Shown: positions 1-10,198 of the stretch, in pieces | Layout: every line of letters begins with the position of its first letter | Position numbering within the stretch: the stretch's first letter is position 1 | NCBI RefSeq assembly: GCF_000179775.1 | Contig: NZ_AEEB01000005.1 | Span: 186,001 to 250,000, forward strand | Length of the DNA: 64,000 bases | DNA from: Ahrensia sp. R2A130 | GTDB lineage: Bacteria; Pseudomonadota; Alphaproteobacteria; Rhizobiales; Rhizobiaceae | Direction of reading: 5' to 3' | Notes under the pieces: generated by a model | The model's database searches: none | The model's input: only the letters and a program-made list of their open reading frames with translations | What the model was told of the DNA's origin: nothing | Position numbers and translations under genes: made by a program

Positions 1-497
1 TGAAAACGGCAATCGCGGCGGCAACCATTTCCCTTATGGCGGGCAGCGCATTGGCGCAAACGCCCAAGCCGATCAAGCAGCACAAGGCGTGGGGCGCATA
101 CAGCTACAACGACCAGAAGGCGGGCAAAATTTGCTACGTGCTGTCGATTCCCACGGTCAAAGAACCAAGCGACCGCGACCACGGCGACGTGTTCTTTTTG
201 ATCAGCCAGAAGCCGAACAACGCGGCCAAATTCGAGCCGCAGGTCGAAGTCGGTTATAAGCTGAAAGAGAAAACACCGGTCACCGTCACGGTCGACGGCA
301 AGGACTTCAAAATGTTCTCGCGCGGCAACAATGCCTGGCTCGAAGACGTGTCCACCGAGCCCGAACTCGTGGCTGCCATGCAGAAGGGCCGCTCAATGAA
401 AGTGTCCGGCCAGTCCGCCCGTGGCACACAGACCACATACACTTATTCGCTGTCCGGCGTGTCGGCAGCTCTTAAAGAAGTCGCTGGCTGCAAATAA
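1..497 (+). CDS. Invasion-associated locus B (IalB) family secreted protein, 5' end cut by one base
   Basis: The window opens with tgaaaacg, so the A of the natural ATG lies just outside it and the encoded protein starts MKTAIAAATISLMAG. That start gives a clean signal peptide (basic residue, hydrophobic core, cleavage near ALA-QT). The mature part, about 145 residues with motifs such as AWGAYSYND and GKICYVLS, resembles the small periplasmic IalB family first described in Bartonella and widespread in Rhizobiales. The molecular role of these proteins outside pathogens is unknown. An internal ATG at 36 is in frame but would delete most of the signal peptide. Family assignment is from recalled similarity and is fairly confident. 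Confidence 0.75.
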   Translation, partial: KTAIAAATISLMAGSALAQTPKPIKQHKAWGAYSYNDQKAGKICYVLSIPTVKEPSDRDHGDVFFLISQKPNNAAKFEPQVEVGYKLKEKTPVTVTVDGKDFKMFSRGNNAWLEDVSTEPELVAAMQKGRSMKVSGQSARGTQTTYTYSLSGVSAALKEVAGCK

Positions 498-565
498 GCA
501 CCACAGCTTCTGCCTTGCGCCTCAACTCCTTGCGAGTCTTGAAGCGCAGGGCCATATAGCGGCCC

Positions 566-1837
566 ATGGCCCTATCTTTAGACCTCACCCAAGATGACAC
601 CCGCGCGGCCTTGGCCGCGCAGGCAATTACGCGCGCGGATGAAAAACCATCGCTGATCGGCATGGATCGTGCGGACATGGCAGCCGCTTTGATCGAAGCC
701 GGTATCCCGCAAAAGCAGGCCCGTATGCGGGCCTCCCAATTGTGGCAGTGGATCTATTGGTACGGCCACACGGACTTTGCTGCGATGACCAACATCGCCA
801 AAGACCTGCGCGCTAAACTGGCTGACAACTTCACGCTGGAACGCCCCGAACTGGTGGAAGAATTGATCTCCACCGACGGGACACGCAAATGGCTGTTCCG
901 CTTTCCGGCCCGTGGCGCCGGTGCTCCGGTGGAAGTCGAGACCGTTTACATTCCCGAATCCGACCGTGGTACGCTGTGCATTTCCAGCCAGGTCGGCTGC
1001 ACGCTCACCTGCACCTTCTGCCACACCGGAACGCAAAAGCTGGTGCGGAACCTGACGGCTGAAGAAATCCTGATGCAGTTGATGGTCGCTCGCGACAGGC
1101 TTGGCGATTTTCCGGACAAGCCTCCGGTGAAGGCTGCTGCCAAAAACGAAGAAGAGGCTTTTATTCCAGACGGCGATCGCAAGGTTTCCAACATCGTGAT
1201 GATGGGCATGGGCGAGCCGCTTTATAATTTCGAACACGTGAAGAAGGCGCTGTTGATCGCGTCCGACAATGAAGGTCTATCGCTTTCCAAACGCCGCATC
1301 ACGCTATCGACCTCCGGCGTGGTGCCGGGCATCGAGCGCACCGGCGACGAGATAGGCTGCGGCCTCGCCATTTCGCTTCACGCCACGAATGACGAGTTGC
1401 GCGACGTGCTGGTGCCGATCAACAAAAAATACCCAATTGCCAAATTGCTGGATGCCTGCCGCAACTATCCCGGCGCTTCGAACTCCAAACGCATCACCTT
1501 CGAATATGTGATGTTGGACGGCGTGAATGACTCCCTTGCCGACGCCAAAGAACTGGTGCGTTTGCTCAAAGGCATTCCCGCCAAGATCAACCTTATCCCG
1601 TTCAACCCGTGGCCCGGTTCGCAATATGAATGCTCGTCTTGGGAAAAGATCGAGGCATTCGCCGAATTCGTGAACGCCAACGGCTACGCATCCCCCGTCC
1701 GCACCCCGCGCGGCCGCGATATTTTTGCCGCATGCGGTCAGTTGAAGTCGGAAAGCGAGCGCATGCGAAAGAAAGATCGTGAGACGGCAGAATTTGCCGC
1801 CCGCGCCGAAGCGCTCGTTCAACCCGCTGCCGAGTAA
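566..1837 (+). CDS. rlmN: Dual-specificity 23S rRNA/tRNA adenine-C2 methyltransferase RlmN
   Basis: A radical SAM enzyme that methylates C2 of A2503 in 23S rRNA and A37 of some tRNAs. The CxxxCxxC iron-sulfur motif is C145, C149 and C152 ([10 protein letters not shown]). The second conserved cysteine upstream, C138 (GTLCISSQ), and the methyl-carrying cysteine near the C-terminus, C390 (FAACGQL), are both present, so the enzyme looks intact. It has 423 residues, longer than the E. coli protein because of an N-terminal extension and a charged insert around residues 185-205, features I associate with rhizobial RlmN. The ATG at 566 is the first plausible start. The next gene begins 6 bases after the stop, so the two are probably cotranscribed. 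Confidence 0.95.
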   Translation: MALSLDLTQDDTRAALAAQAITRADEKPSLIGMDRADMAAALIEAGIPQKQARMRASQLWQWIYWYGHTDFAAMTNIAKDLRAKLADNFTLERPELVEELISTDGTRKWLFRFPARGAGAPVEVETVYIPESDRGTLCISSQVGCTLTCTFCHTGTQKLVRNLTAEEILMQLMVARDRLGDFPDKPPVKAAAKNEEEAFIPDGDRKVSNIVMMGMGEPLYNFEHVKKALLIASDNEGLSLSKRRITLSTSGVVPGIERTGDEIGCGLAISLHATNDELRDVLVPINKKYPIAKLLDACRNYPGASNSKRITFEYVMLDGVNDSLADAKELVRLLKGIPAKINLIPFNPWPGSQYECSSWEKIEAFAEFVNANGYASPVRTPRGRDIFAACGQLKSESERMRKKDRETAEFAARAEALVQPAAE

Positions 1838-1843
1838 TCCATC

Positions 1844-2317
1844 ATGGTGCGCCTGACGCTGGCATTTTTGCGCGTTTGCGTGCTGCTGTTCTCATTTGCG
1901 GTCGCCACATTCGCCGCCAGCGCATTTCTCACCTTCGCGCTTTTTCTCGGCGGTGACACCTATTGGCTGGGTGACGATGTCGCGTTGATGGGCTCGGTCC
2001 TGTTCACCTTCACTGCATGGTGGATCGCCGTACAAACAACTTTCATGCCGTTCGCCGGGTTGGCTTTGCTGTTTGAATTCACCAGCTGGCGCTCTTTCCT
2101 TGCCCACACCGCAGCCGGTGGCGCGGCGGCACTTTGGTCGGCGCGCATGGTGGAACTGGTACAAGACGGAAAAGTCGTTCTGCCCTATGCCGACCGCGAT
2201 GTCTGGCTGGCAGTGCTCGCTGCGGGTTTTGTTGGCGGCGCGACCCATTGGCTGATCGCAGGGCATCGATCCGGCATGTGGCTTGGGCCGGACAAACCCG
2301 ACCGCGAAATAGGTTAG
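1844..2317 (+). CDS. Small integral membrane protein of unknown function
   Basis: A 157-residue protein with about four hydrophobic segments (roughly residues 5-30, 45-65, 68-90 and 120-140) and a short polar tail, predicted to sit in the inner membrane. I recognise no family. It starts 6 bases after the rlmN stop and is probably translated from the same message. Its stop overlaps the stop of the convergent TAXI-type gene by four bases. No catalytic motif is visible, and no function is proposed. Confidence 0.7.
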   Translation: MVRLTLAFLRVCVLLFSFAVATFAASAFLTFALFLGGDTYWLGDDVALMGSVLFTFTAWWIAVQTTFMPFAGLALLFEFTSWRSFLAHTAAGGAAALWSARMVELVQDGKVVLPYADRDVWLAVLAAGFVGGATHWLIAGHRSGMWLGPDKPDREIG

Positions 2318-3648
2318 GCAACTTCCCGCTGCCTGTCGCGCAACGTGTCACGGACGGAACCCCACAGCAGGCCAAAGGATTGGAATCCTTCTTCAGTCAC
2401 CTTGTCCGTATCGAGAGCGTGAACCACCGTTTCCAGAACTTCCGCCAACTCGTCGCTCAGCGCTTTCAACTCAGCCACATCATTCGTTTCACGTGTGCGG
2501 CGCGCGATGTCGAGTAGCTGGTCGTTATAGGTATCAGCACGGTTCTTTGCCCGCCCTGCCATACTGCGCCGAAGCGCAAGACTGGCAGAAAACAACATGG
2601 CGAAGATCGTCACAATCAACGCCATCGGCTCAGCGTTTTCCTGCAGGAAAGACGGTTCATCGCGATCATAAAAACTGGCCGCACCCTCGTGCAAGCCAAG
2701 GCTCACCAGTCCGGCATCACGCGGGTTAGAAATCGACGATGACAGCGGCATTCTGATGAGAAGATCGAGCCGGTTGGAGAAGATGATATTGACCAATTCC
2801 CGAACGGCTTCCTCGTCTACCCAGTCACCGGCAACAAGCAAACGGTTGAGACCCGGCACGACGATATCGCCCTTTGGTAATGGCAACGCGCCATCAAAAG
2901 CACCCTTCACGACAGTCTCGGCATTTAAATAAGGCCGCTTCAGCTTCATCGCATCGGCCTGATCGATAGGTACGAAATTCAGCGCGATATTCCGCAAACC
3001 CGCTTCACCGACCAGCGACAACAAGAAAGGATCGCGCAAAGACGAGACGACAAAAATTGCATCAACCCGCCCTGCAAGAAACTCGACCTCGGCGCGTTCG
3101 GTATCCACAGCTACTGTTTTCAATCGCTCAGGTGGCACCTTGTAATGATCCACCACCGACCAGAACGCACGATTGGCTGCAGAACCAGAGGGTGGGATTG
3201 CAATCCGCATTTCAGGCAAATCCACCACAGCACGAGGCTGCACGCCGGCAGCGTCAAGCATGGCCTGTTGCCCGGCAGGAAGGGTGGCCTGGCGGTCCGG
3301 TTTGCGGGTAACCAACAGGAAATAATCGACGAACAGGTTCGCCACCAATTTGATATCGGCATAGGCGGGGGTGTTGGATTCAATAGTCGCCAGATCGACC
3401 CGCCGACGATTGATAGCGGAGATTGAATTGGAAGACGTGGTGCCTGGCATCACCTTCAACCGAACGATGTCGCTGTGACGCTCCACCACTTCGGAAATTT
3501 CGCTCATCAAAACGTAAGCGTCACTGCCCCGCGCACCTGCGAGAACACGAAGCTCGGTTGGCGCAACGTCGCGCTCAAAGACATACCAGTAACCTGCACA
3601 GGCAATTGCGATGATGAGACCGAAGATCGGTATCCAAATTCGTCTCAT
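2314..3648 (-). CDS. TAXI-family TRAP transporter solute-binding-type protein with membrane anchors
   Basis: The protein has about 444 residues. An N-terminal hydrophobic segment (WIPIFGLIIAIACAGYW) is followed by a periplasmic binding domain with features of the TAXI (TRAP-associated extracytoplasmic immunogenic) family, including GTTSSNSIS and the region that follows. A second hydrophobic segment near residue 345 (MALIVTIFAMLFSASLAL) leads into a cytoplasmic helical tail of about 80 residues. Free TAXI proteins deliver small organic acids to TRAP permeases. Here no permease gene is nearby and the protein is anchored at both ends, so a sensing role or an orphan binding role is possible. I chose the ATG at 3648 over a GTG one codon upstream. 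Confidence 0.75.
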   Translation of the reverse strand: MRRIWIPIFGLIIAIACAGYWYVFERDVAPTELRVLAGARGSDAYVLMSEISEVVERHSDIVRLKVMPGTTSSNSISAINRRRVDLATIESNTPAYADIKLVANLFVDYFLLVTRKPDRQATLPAGQQAMLDAAGVQPRAVVDLPEMRIAIPPSGSAANRAFWSVVDHYKVPPERLKTVAVDTERAEVEFLAGRVDAIFVVSSLRDPFLLSLVGEAGLRNIALNFVPIDQADAMKLKRPYLNAETVVKGAFDGALPLPKGDIVVPGLNRLLVAGDWVDEEAVRELVNIIFSNRLDLLIRMPLSSSISNPRDAGLVSLGLHEGAASFYDRDEPSFLQENAEPMALIVTIFAMLFSASLALRRSMAGRAKNRADTYNDQLLDIARRTRETNDVAELKALSDELAEVLETVVHALDTDKVTEEGFQSFGLLWGSVRDTLRDRQREVA

Positions 3649-3687
3649 CACCCGCCCCCGTTACGACAGTGCTCAACCGTTTCAGCG

Positions 3688-4941
3688 CTAGCCCTTTTTC
3701 ACCTTGGCATCACGCGCCGCCAGTGTCCGCAAACGCAGGGCATTCAGCTGGATGAAACCATGGGCGTCCTGCTGGTCGTAGGCACCTTCATCATCTTCGA
3801 AGGTCACGAGCTCTTCGCTGTAAAGCGAGGTGGGGCTTTCGCGACCCAACACGATGACATTGCCCTTATACAGGCGCAGACGAACCTCACCTTCAACATG
3901 GGTCTGCGAGGCATCAATAGCTGCTTGCAACATCTCGCGCTCCGGCGAAAACCAGAAACCGTTATAGATGAGCTCTGCGTAGCGCGGCATCAGCTCGTCT
4001 TTCAGATGGCCCGCACCACGGTCCAGCGTGATGGATTCAATCGCACGGTGAGCGGTCAGCAGAATTGTGCCGCCCGGTGTTTCGTAAACACCACGTGATT
4101 TCATGCCGACAAAGCGGTTTTCAACGAGATCGAGACGACCGATACCATTGTCATGACCAAGCTTGTTCAGCGCCGTCAACAGCACCGCAGGCGACATGGC
4201 TTTGCCATCGATGGAAACGGGGTCGCCTTTTTCAAAACCGATGGTGATGTCGGTGGCTTTATCCGGTGCGTCCTGCGGATCAATGGTTCGCATGTAAACA
4301 TATTCGGGCGAGTCGACCGCAGGGTCTTCCAGCACTTTACCCTCAGATGACGAGTGCAAAAGGTTGGCATCAACCGAGAACGGCGCTTCGCCGCGCTTGT
4401 CTTTGGCGACCTGAATCTGATGCTCTTCAGCAAATTCGATGAGATCGGTGCGGGACTTCAAATCCCATTCACGCCACGGCGCGATCACTTTAATATCAGG
4501 GTCGAGTGCATAGGCTGCCAACTCAAAACGCACCTGATCGTTGCCCTTGCCGGTTGCCCCGTGGGCAATAGCGTCGGCACCGGTTTCGCGGGCGATCTCG
4601 ATCAATCGCTTGGAAATCAGCGGACGGGCAATTGATGTGCCCAGCAGATAGACGCCTTCATAAACCGCGTTGGCGCGAAACATCGGGAAGACGAAATCAC
4701 GGATGAATTCCTCGCGCACATCTTCGATATAAATTTCAGTGATGCCGAGATTTTCAGCCTTTCGCTTGGCTTCTTCGAGTTCCTTGCCGCCTTCGATTTC
4801 CGACTGGCCAAGATCAGCCGTGAACGTCACGACCTCCGCGCCATACTCGGTCTGAAGCCACTTGAGAATAATGGAAGTGTCGAGGCCGCCGGAATAGGCA
4901 AGAACCACCTTCTTCACGTCACCTTTTTTGATTTTGGCCAT
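3688..4941 (-). CDS. argG: Argininosuccinate synthase
   Basis: This enzyme joins citrulline and aspartate using ATP, the penultimate step of arginine synthesis. The N-type ATP pyrophosphatase loop AYSGGLDTS sits at about residues 13-21, and the rest of the chain follows type I argininosuccinate synthase. The open frame extends 22 codons upstream to 5007, but the ATG at 4941 ([19 protein letters not shown]) matches the family start and gives 417 residues, close to the usual 400-410. It lies alone between the TAXI gene and the PAP2 gene, all on the minus strand. No arg operator was recognised. Confidence 0.96.
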   Translation of the reverse strand: MAKIKKGDVKKVVLAYSGGLDTSIILKWLQTEYGAEVVTFTADLGQSEIEGGKELEEAKRKAENLGITEIYIEDVREEFIRDFVFPMFRANAVYEGVYLLGTSIARPLISKRLIEIARETGADAIAHGATGKGNDQVRFELAAYALDPDIKVIAPWREWDLKSRTDLIEFAEEHQIQVAKDKRGEAPFSVDANLLHSSSEGKVLEDPAVDSPEYVYMRTIDPQDAPDKATDITIGFEKGDPVSIDGKAMSPAVLLTALNKLGHDNGIGRLDLVENRFVGMKSRGVYETPGGTILLTAHRAIESITLDRGAGHLKDELMPRYAELIYNGFWFSPEREMLQAAIDASQTHVEGEVRLRLYKGNVIVLGRESPTSLYSEELVTFEDDEGAYDQQDAHGFIQLNALRLRTLAARDAKVKKG

Positions 4942-5025
4942 ATCGGATAACCCGTGTCTCGCTGTCGTTTGTCCTGCTCTAACGGGAATTTCAGCGCAGC
5001 GAAACACCGACTTTGGCTTCGGCTT

Positions 5026-5853
5026 TCAGGCGCGCGCATTCCACGCGGCCAACCGCTCATGAAGCTGCCAGCGATGCAGCGCCCAATTGATCGCCAAAAT
5101 ACAGGTCACAGCCACCGCCCCGCCCATCACCACATCAGAAAAATAGTGCTTTCCGAAGGTGACACGCAGCATCGAAATCGTGCTGGCAAAAATAATGATC
5201 ACCACCGCTGCCGATAGGTGCCAACGACGCGGCAGAAGCGCGAGACCCATCAACCCCCAATAAGCGAAGGTCGCCTCGCCGGACGGGAAGGAGCAATTGT
5301 CAGCGCATTGCGAAGACCATGTTCCGGGCAGCACGAAGTCCCATTCACCACCAAACTGAACCGTATCTTCGGGGCGTGGCCGACCCCAATTGCCTTTTAA
5401 CAGCACATTGGTCACCAGCACCGGACCCAGCAATGCAGAGCTGAGGCCGAGCAGTGGCACGAAGAATTCCGACCCACGGGCCTTACGTCGCAACCGCCAA
5501 ATCAGCAGCGCGAGAAACACGAACACCAAAGCGTAGGGCAGCGCGATACCTGCCTCACGCACAGATAAAGCCAGCCCGTCGAGTCGCCAAGGAAAAGGCG
5601 TGCAGTTCCATTCGGGATTTTCAGGACAGATGGACGAGTCGGAAAACATTTCCGTTAGCGCCACATCCCAACCGGAAATTTGGCGGAGCAGCAGCAACAG
5701 AATGAACAAAAAACATACAGATACCAGCGCAGCGCCGCCGGGGTGATCCAGCGCAAAACGCGGCAGGTTTCCCGGTTGCGCGAGGGAACCGAAGCGCCCG
5801 CCAAATGACGCACGGCCAGCAGCAGCACTGGTGTTACTCGTCCGTTTTCGCAT
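5026..5853 (-). CDS. PAP2-family membrane phosphatase with an altered second motif
   Basis: A 275-residue membrane protein with about six hydrophobic segments. Motif 1 (K153-x6-R160-P161, KGNWGRPRP) and motif 3 (R230-x5-H236-x3-D240, RVTFGKHYFSD) of lipid phosphatases are complete. Motif 2, normally PSGH, reads PSGE (190-193), so the usual second histidine is replaced by glutamate. PAP2 proteins remove phosphate from lipids such as phosphatidic acid, undecaprenyl pyrophosphate or lipid A, and the substrate here cannot be told. I took the ATG at 5853 rather than an upstream TTG. The enzyme either tolerates the substitution, as a subfamily may, or has reduced or changed activity. Confidence 0.85.
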   Translation of the reverse strand: MRKRTSNTSAAAGRASFGGRFGSLAQPGNLPRFALDHPGGAALVSVCFLFILLLLLRQISGWDVALTEMFSDSSICPENPEWNCTPFPWRLDGLALSVREAGIALPYALVFVFLALLIWRLRRKARGSEFFVPLLGLSSALLGPVLVTNVLLKGNWGRPRPEDTVQFGGEWDFVLPGTWSSQCADNCSFPSGEATFAYWGLMGLALLPRRWHLSAAVVIIIFASTISMLRVTFGKHYFSDVVMGGAVAVTCILAINWALHRWQLHERLAAWNARA

Positions 5854-5995
5854 TTTGGTCCACACCCGGTTCAATACAGTGTGCTTTATAGCGCGATGGA
5901 GAAAGCTGCCAGCCCACAGGTCCGTTTACGGTGCTGGTGCAAAACCTGATGCAGGATTAAGACTGCTGCACTTAACTCGCTCCGAACCGCATCTC

Positions 5996-6652
5996 ATGCC
6001 TGTCATTCCCGAACTTTCGATCATTCTCGCATTCACTGGTGCGGCCTTGCTACTGGCAATCACACCGGGACCAGACATGACATTGTTCCTTGGGCGCACC
6101 ATCGCCTATGGCCGTGCGGCAGGATTGGCGAGCCTAACGGGAGCCGCCACCGGCACGGTGGTTCATACCATCCTCGTGGTCGCGGGTATTTCAGCTTTGC
6201 TCGTCGCATCGCCCACAGGCTTCTGGATGTTGAAAATCGTCGGCGCGCTTTATCTCGCGTGGCTTGCTATCGACGCGATCCGCAACGGCTCCACCCTGCG
6301 GCTCGACCCAGACAGCGTGGAGAAGAAAACAGACCGGCGCGGCGACGTGGTTCCAGCATTCCTTTTTGGCATCGGCATCAATTTGCTAAACCCCAAGATC
6401 GTGCTGTTCTACATGACGTTCCTGCCGCAATTCGTCTCGATCAACGATCCCGACGCCCAAGGCAAGATGCTCTTTCTCGGCCTCTTCTTCCCCCTCATCA
6501 CATGGCCGTTTCTGGCCCTGATGATTTTAGGCGCCGAGCGCGTCGCCCATACACTTACCAAACGCCCCGCAGTAGCACGGGGCATCGACTGGTTATTCGC
6601 CAGTGTGTTCGGATTTTTCGCGGTAAAGATATTGCTGGCCGAGGGAAAGTAG
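5996..6652 (+). CDS. LysE/RhtB-family amino-acid exporter
   Basis: A 218-residue inner-membrane protein with six hydrophobic segments and the hallmark LAITPGPDM near the N-terminus (about residues 20-28), typical of LysE/RhtB exporters of amino acids or related metabolites. A second conserved patch, GIGINLLNPKI, lies near residue 125. The reading frame is open far upstream, but the ATG at 5996 gives the standard family start (MPVIPELS). It is divergent from the PAP2 gene, and its stop abuts the stop of the next, convergent gene with no spacer. The substrate cannot be inferred. Confidence 0.88.
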   Translation: MPVIPELSIILAFTGAALLLAITPGPDMTLFLGRTIAYGRAAGLASLTGAATGTVVHTILVVAGISALLVASPTGFWMLKIVGALYLAWLAIDAIRNGSTLRLDPDSVEKKTDRRGDVVPAFLFGIGINLLNPKIVLFYMTFLPQFVSINDPDAQGKMLFLGLFFPLITWPFLALMILGAERVAHTLTKRPAVARGIDWLFASVFGFFAVKILLAEGK

Positions 6653-8122
6653 CTAGCAGCCCTTCGCCTCAAACTGCGCCTTGGTCATGTATTGCGGCGC
6701 AGGCAGGTACTTACCCATGCTCTTGGCCTCTAGACCCGGACCGGGAATGGCTTGCACCGATTGGGTGAAACCCTCAGACGGCAACATGTTGCGCAGCAGC
6801 AGCGTGGTGAGACCCGTGTTGCCGGCACCATCACCCGCATCACCCCAGTCGAGCCAAGCTATACCGCAATCGCCGTTCGCATTTGCGGGGCGATTGGCAG
6901 CTTTGGAGATAACGATTTTATAGCGGCGTTTCTCGTCCAGTGGAATTTCGGCGTCATAGACGCAATCGGAAAAGCGCGTGGTGACGAGAGACTCGTTGGA
7001 ACATAGCGACCAATAACGCAGGTCATAAGGTTCCCCGCTTCCTGCCATACGACCGATGGTCGGCGTGCGGGGCATTTCGGCTTCCAGCACGACCACTTCG
7101 CCAAACTTATCGTTCAGGTTCAGCGACACATATTGATTGTCGATGTTAGCGAAGAAGCCGGAGGATTTCGGGATGAGACCGACCCGCGCTGCCGTGTAGG
7201 CAACCTCTTGCAGAGGCGGCGAGATGAGAGAAAGGATCGAAAGGCGCGGATCCCAAAACACACGCCATTCTTCTTTTTTCGTATCGAGGTAATTCTTCGC
7301 CACAGATGGTTTCTTCAGAAGCTCGTCGAATTGCTCCTTATCGACCACCGGGGCGAAAATGGTGCGGGCGGGATCGTCTAGTGCAGGGGTGGACAGGGCC
7401 GCGCAAGCTGCTTCTCCGCTTACCCGCGTTCCATCAGCTTTCACCAACGTCACCTTGGGCAAGCCGGCACCGCCGCTTTCATCACCGGGAGTTTCCGGAA
7501 TGTAATGGCGCAGCAGAATTGGTGAGCGGTTCACATCGTCTGCCGGGCCTAGATATAGCGTGTTGGCAGCTGGTTCAGACGGTACTTTTCCGCCCAGAAT
7601 CCGCAATGTGTAGGAACGGTCGCCCTCGCCTTCGATTGTGGGTTCGGCAAACGGATTTTGTGATCCAGCATCCGGGGTGATGTCACGATCGGTGACCACA
7701 TGATACGGCGCGGATTTTTTGTCGTAGCTGTTGAGCGACATATAACGCGCCTGCGGAAAGCGGCCCGCAATTTCAACGAAAGCGCCCTTGTCGAGATCCG
7801 GTATTGTGATGGTCAGCGGCCAATAGACGGCACCCTCATCCGGGTATGCCACGTTGAACGCGCCGGAATAGACCGGCCCCATCCAGAAGCAATCATGCTG
7901 CCCGGGCTTTTCTGCACCTTGCATCGGCAACGGCCGCATCTTCAGTTCGACCGGCTTTTCGCGACCCTCGGTCAGCTTGCCGAGCAGTGCCTTGATATCG
8001 TGCTTCAACGTTGGTGCGGTGGCATCCTGTGCAACTGCGAAACCGCTGCCCAGAATTGTGGCAGATGCAAATGCGGCAAGCGCGACACTGACATGCCCCG
8101 TGCAAAAACTATGACGTGACAT
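6653..8122 (-). CDS. Secreted protein of unknown function, about 490 residues
   Basis: The N-terminus has a basic start, a hydrophobic stretch and an AVAQ-type cleavage site near residue 32, so the protein is probably periplasmic. The rest is soluble, rich in proline and aspartate, with a few conserved-looking patches (GRFPQARYMSLNSYD, and DGDRSYTLRILGG-like strands). I do not recognise a defined family or active site. The gene is monocistronic, convergent with the LysE gene and separated from acs by about 120 bases that carry a strong hairpin. No function is proposed. Confidence 0.7.
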   Translation of the reverse strand: MSRHSFCTGHVSVALAAFASATILGSGFAVAQDATAPTLKHDIKALLGKLTEGREKPVELKMRPLPMQGAEKPGQHDCFWMGPVYSGAFNVAYPDEGAVYWPLTITIPDLDKGAFVEIAGRFPQARYMSLNSYDKKSAPYHVVTDRDITPDAGSQNPFAEPTIEGEGDRSYTLRILGGKVPSEPAANTLYLGPADDVNRSPILLRHYIPETPGDESGGAGLPKVTLVKADGTRVSGEAACAALSTPALDDPARTIFAPVVDKEQFDELLKKPSVAKNYLDTKKEEWRVFWDPRLSILSLISPPLQEVAYTAARVGLIPKSSGFFANIDNQYVSLNLNDKFGEVVVLEAEMPRTPTIGRMAGSGEPYDLRYWSLCSNESLVTTRFSDCVYDAEIPLDEKRRYKIVISKAANRPANANGDCGIAWLDWGDAGDGAGNTGLTTLLLRNMLPSEGFTQSVQAIPGPGLEAKSMGKYLPAPQYMTKAQFEAKGC

Positions 8123-8177
8123 GTATTATATCCCTGCAAGCGCGCTCGGAAGCGGCACGCGAAAACCCATCAGAACG

Positions 8178-8200
8178 GATGATGCCGACAAGGCATCATC
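8178..8200. terminator. Perfect 9-bp hairpin between acs and the secreted-protein gene
   Basis: GATGATGCC, a five-base loop, then GGCATCATC. It lies downstream of acs on the minus strand and just upstream of the next minus-strand gene. Read on the minus strand it is followed by only a loose T-rich stretch, so it may terminate acs transcription or protect the 3' end of its message. Confidence 0.4.
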
Positions 8201-8242
8201 GCGTCCATTACATTTCAGCGTTCTTTGTGTTGAGCCGGATTA

Positions 8243-10198
8243 TTAAGCTTGCTTGTTCTGCCGGTTCTCAATCAGCTCTTCTACCACTGCAGGATCAGCC
8301 AATGTGGAGGTGTCTCCCAATGAACCAAAATCGTCTTCAGCGATCTTGCGCAAAATGCGGCGCATGATTTTGCCGGAACGGGTTTTCGGCAGGCCGGGCG
8401 CCCACTGGATGGCATCCGGAGATGCGATGGGGCCGATTTCCTTGCGAACGTGATTGCGAAGTTCCTTGCGAAGCTCTTCGCTCGGTTCAGCGCCGCCCAT
8501 CAGCGTGACGTAGCAGTATATGCCTTGCCCCTTAATATCGTGGGGAAAGCCGACGACAGCAGCCTCCGCCACCGCGTCATGCAGCACCAGCGCGGACTCG
8601 ACTTCAGCCGTGCCCATGCGGTGGCCGGACACGTTGATGACGTCGTCCACGCGACCGGTGATCCAGTAGTAGCCGTCCTCGTCGCGGCGGCAGCCGTCGC
8701 CCGTAAAATACTTGCCTTTGTAGGTGGAGAAATAGGTCTGCACGAAACGCTCGTGATCGCCATAGACCGATCGCATCTGGCCCGGCCATGAATGGGTGAT
8801 GCACAGATTGCCGTCGGTTGCACCTTCCAGCACAGCCCCTTCATTGTCGACGAGCTGCGGCTGCACGCCGAAGAAAGGCAACGTCGCGGAACCGGGTTTC
8901 AGCGCCGTTGCGCCGGGCAGCGGCGTGATCATGTGACCGCCGGTTTCCGTCTGCCACCATGTATCGACGATGGGGCAGCGCTCGTCGCCGACCACCTTGT
9001 GATACCATTCCCACGCTTCGGGATTGATGGGCTCGCCCACCGTACCAAGCAGGCGCAAAGATTTGCGGCTCGTGGAGGTGACAGGATCATTGCCCGCCTG
9101 CATGAGCGCACGGATGGCTGTGGGGGCGGTATAGAAAGTGGCGACGTCGTGCTTGTCGCAAACGTCCCAGAAGCGAGACATGGTGGGGTAGTTCGGTACG
9201 CCCTCGAACATCAACGTCGTCGCGCCGTTGGCGAGTGGGCCATAGACGATGTAGCTGTGGCCGGTCACCCAACCCACATCAGCCGTGCACCAATAGACCT
9301 CGCCATCGCGGTAATCGAACACATATTGGTGCGTCATCGCAGCCCAGATGAGGTAGCCGCCCGTGGTGTGCAGCACGCCCTTTGGCTGGCCCGTCGATCC
9401 CGACGTGTAGAGAATGAAAAGCGGGTCTTCTGCATTCATCGGCTCCGGCGCGCAGTCGTCGGACACAGAAGCGATAGCTTCGTGATACCAAACGTCACGA
9501 CCCTCAGCCCATTCGATAGCGCCACCGGTGCGTTTGACCACTAAGACCTTGTCGACATGACCACCCTGCGTGGCGGCGATCTGGATGGAGGCATCAACAT
9601 TAGCCTTGAGCGGAACTTTCTTACCGCCACGCAGACCTTCATCAGCGGTGATGATGAACGTGCTTTCGCAATCAACGATACGCTGCGCCAGCGCGTCCGG
9701 TGAGAAGCCGCCGAAGACGATGGAGTGCACCGCGCCGACGCGGGTACAGGCCAACATGGCGTAGGCCGCTTCCGGTATCATCGGCATATAGATGGTGACA
9801 CGGTCGCCCTTTTTAACGCCATTGGCCCTCATCGCATTGGCGAGGCGACAGACGTGACCGTGGAGTTCGCGGTAGGTGATCTTGGCGTCTTCGGAAGGGT
9901 CGTCACCTTCCCAGATGATCGCGGTCTGGTCGCCTCGGGCTTCCAAATGGCGGTCGATGCAATTGGCGGAGACGTTCAACACGCCGTCTTCGAACCATTT
10001 GATCGAGACATCGGGGTAAGCGTAGGTCCAGTTGCCCGCCTTGGTGGGAGGTGTCATCCAGTCGAGGCGCTTGCTTTCGCCCATCCAGAATGTATCGGGG
10101 TCGGAGACGCTTTGCGCGTACATTTTCTTGTAGCCCGCCTCATTGATATGGGCGGATGCGGCCAGCTCTTCGGGCACGGCATAGATTTTGTCTGACAT
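8243..10198 (-). CDS. acs: Acetyl-CoA synthetase (AMP-forming)
   Basis: It converts acetate, ATP and CoA to acetyl-CoA through an acetyl-adenylate. The P-loop-like ATP/AMP motif [11 protein letters not shown] and the C-terminal [11 protein letters not shown], which carries the lysine that is acetylated to switch these enzymes off, are both present. The product has 651 residues, the normal length. The frame runs 37 codons further upstream, but the ATG at 10198 ([11 protein letters not shown]) is preceded at correct distance by GGAGG and matches the family. It stands alone with long flanking gaps, as expected for a separately regulated gene. Confidence 0.97.
   Translation of the reverse strand: MSDKIYAVPEELAASAHINEAGYKKMYAQSVSDPDTFWMGESKRLDWMTPPTKAGNWTYAYPDVSIKWFEDGVLNVSANCIDRHLEARGDQTAIIWEGDDPSEDAKITYRELHGHVCRLANAMRANGVKKGDRVTIYMPMIPEAAYAMLACTRVGAVHSIVFGGFSPDALAQRIVDCESTFIITADEGLRGGKKVPLKANVDASIQIAATQGGHVDKVLVVKRTGGAIEWAEGRDVWYHEAIASVSDDCAPEPMNAEDPLFILYTSGSTGQPKGVLHTTGGYLIWAAMTHQYVFDYRDGEVYWCTADVGWVTGHSYIVYGPLANGATTLMFEGVPNYPTMSRFWDVCDKHDVATFYTAPTAIRALMQAGNDPVTSTSRKSLRLLGTVGEPINPEAWEWYHKVVGDERCPIVDTWWQTETGGHMITPLPGATALKPGSATLPFFGVQPQLVDNEGAVLEGATDGNLCITHSWPGQMRSVYGDHERFVQTYFSTYKGKYFTGDGCRRDEDGYYWITGRVDDVINVSGHRMGTAEVESALVLHDAVAEAAVVGFPHDIKGQGIYCYVTLMGGAEPSEELRKELRNHVRKEIGPIASPDAIQWAPGLPKTRSGKIMRRILRKIAEDDFGSLGDTSTLADPAVVEELIENRQNKQA

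Noticed and set aside
578..1237. 219-codon frame antisense to rlmN
   Set aside because: Shadow of a well-conserved gene, no family resemblance, no ribosome site.
2484..2500. parS-like TTTCACGTG in the TAXI-type gene
   Set aside because: Only one half of the palindrome is present, the other half does not match, and the site is far from the origin candidate.
8792..9544. 250-codon frame antisense to acs
   Set aside because: Covered by the acs coding region on the other strand and composition looks like a codon shadow.
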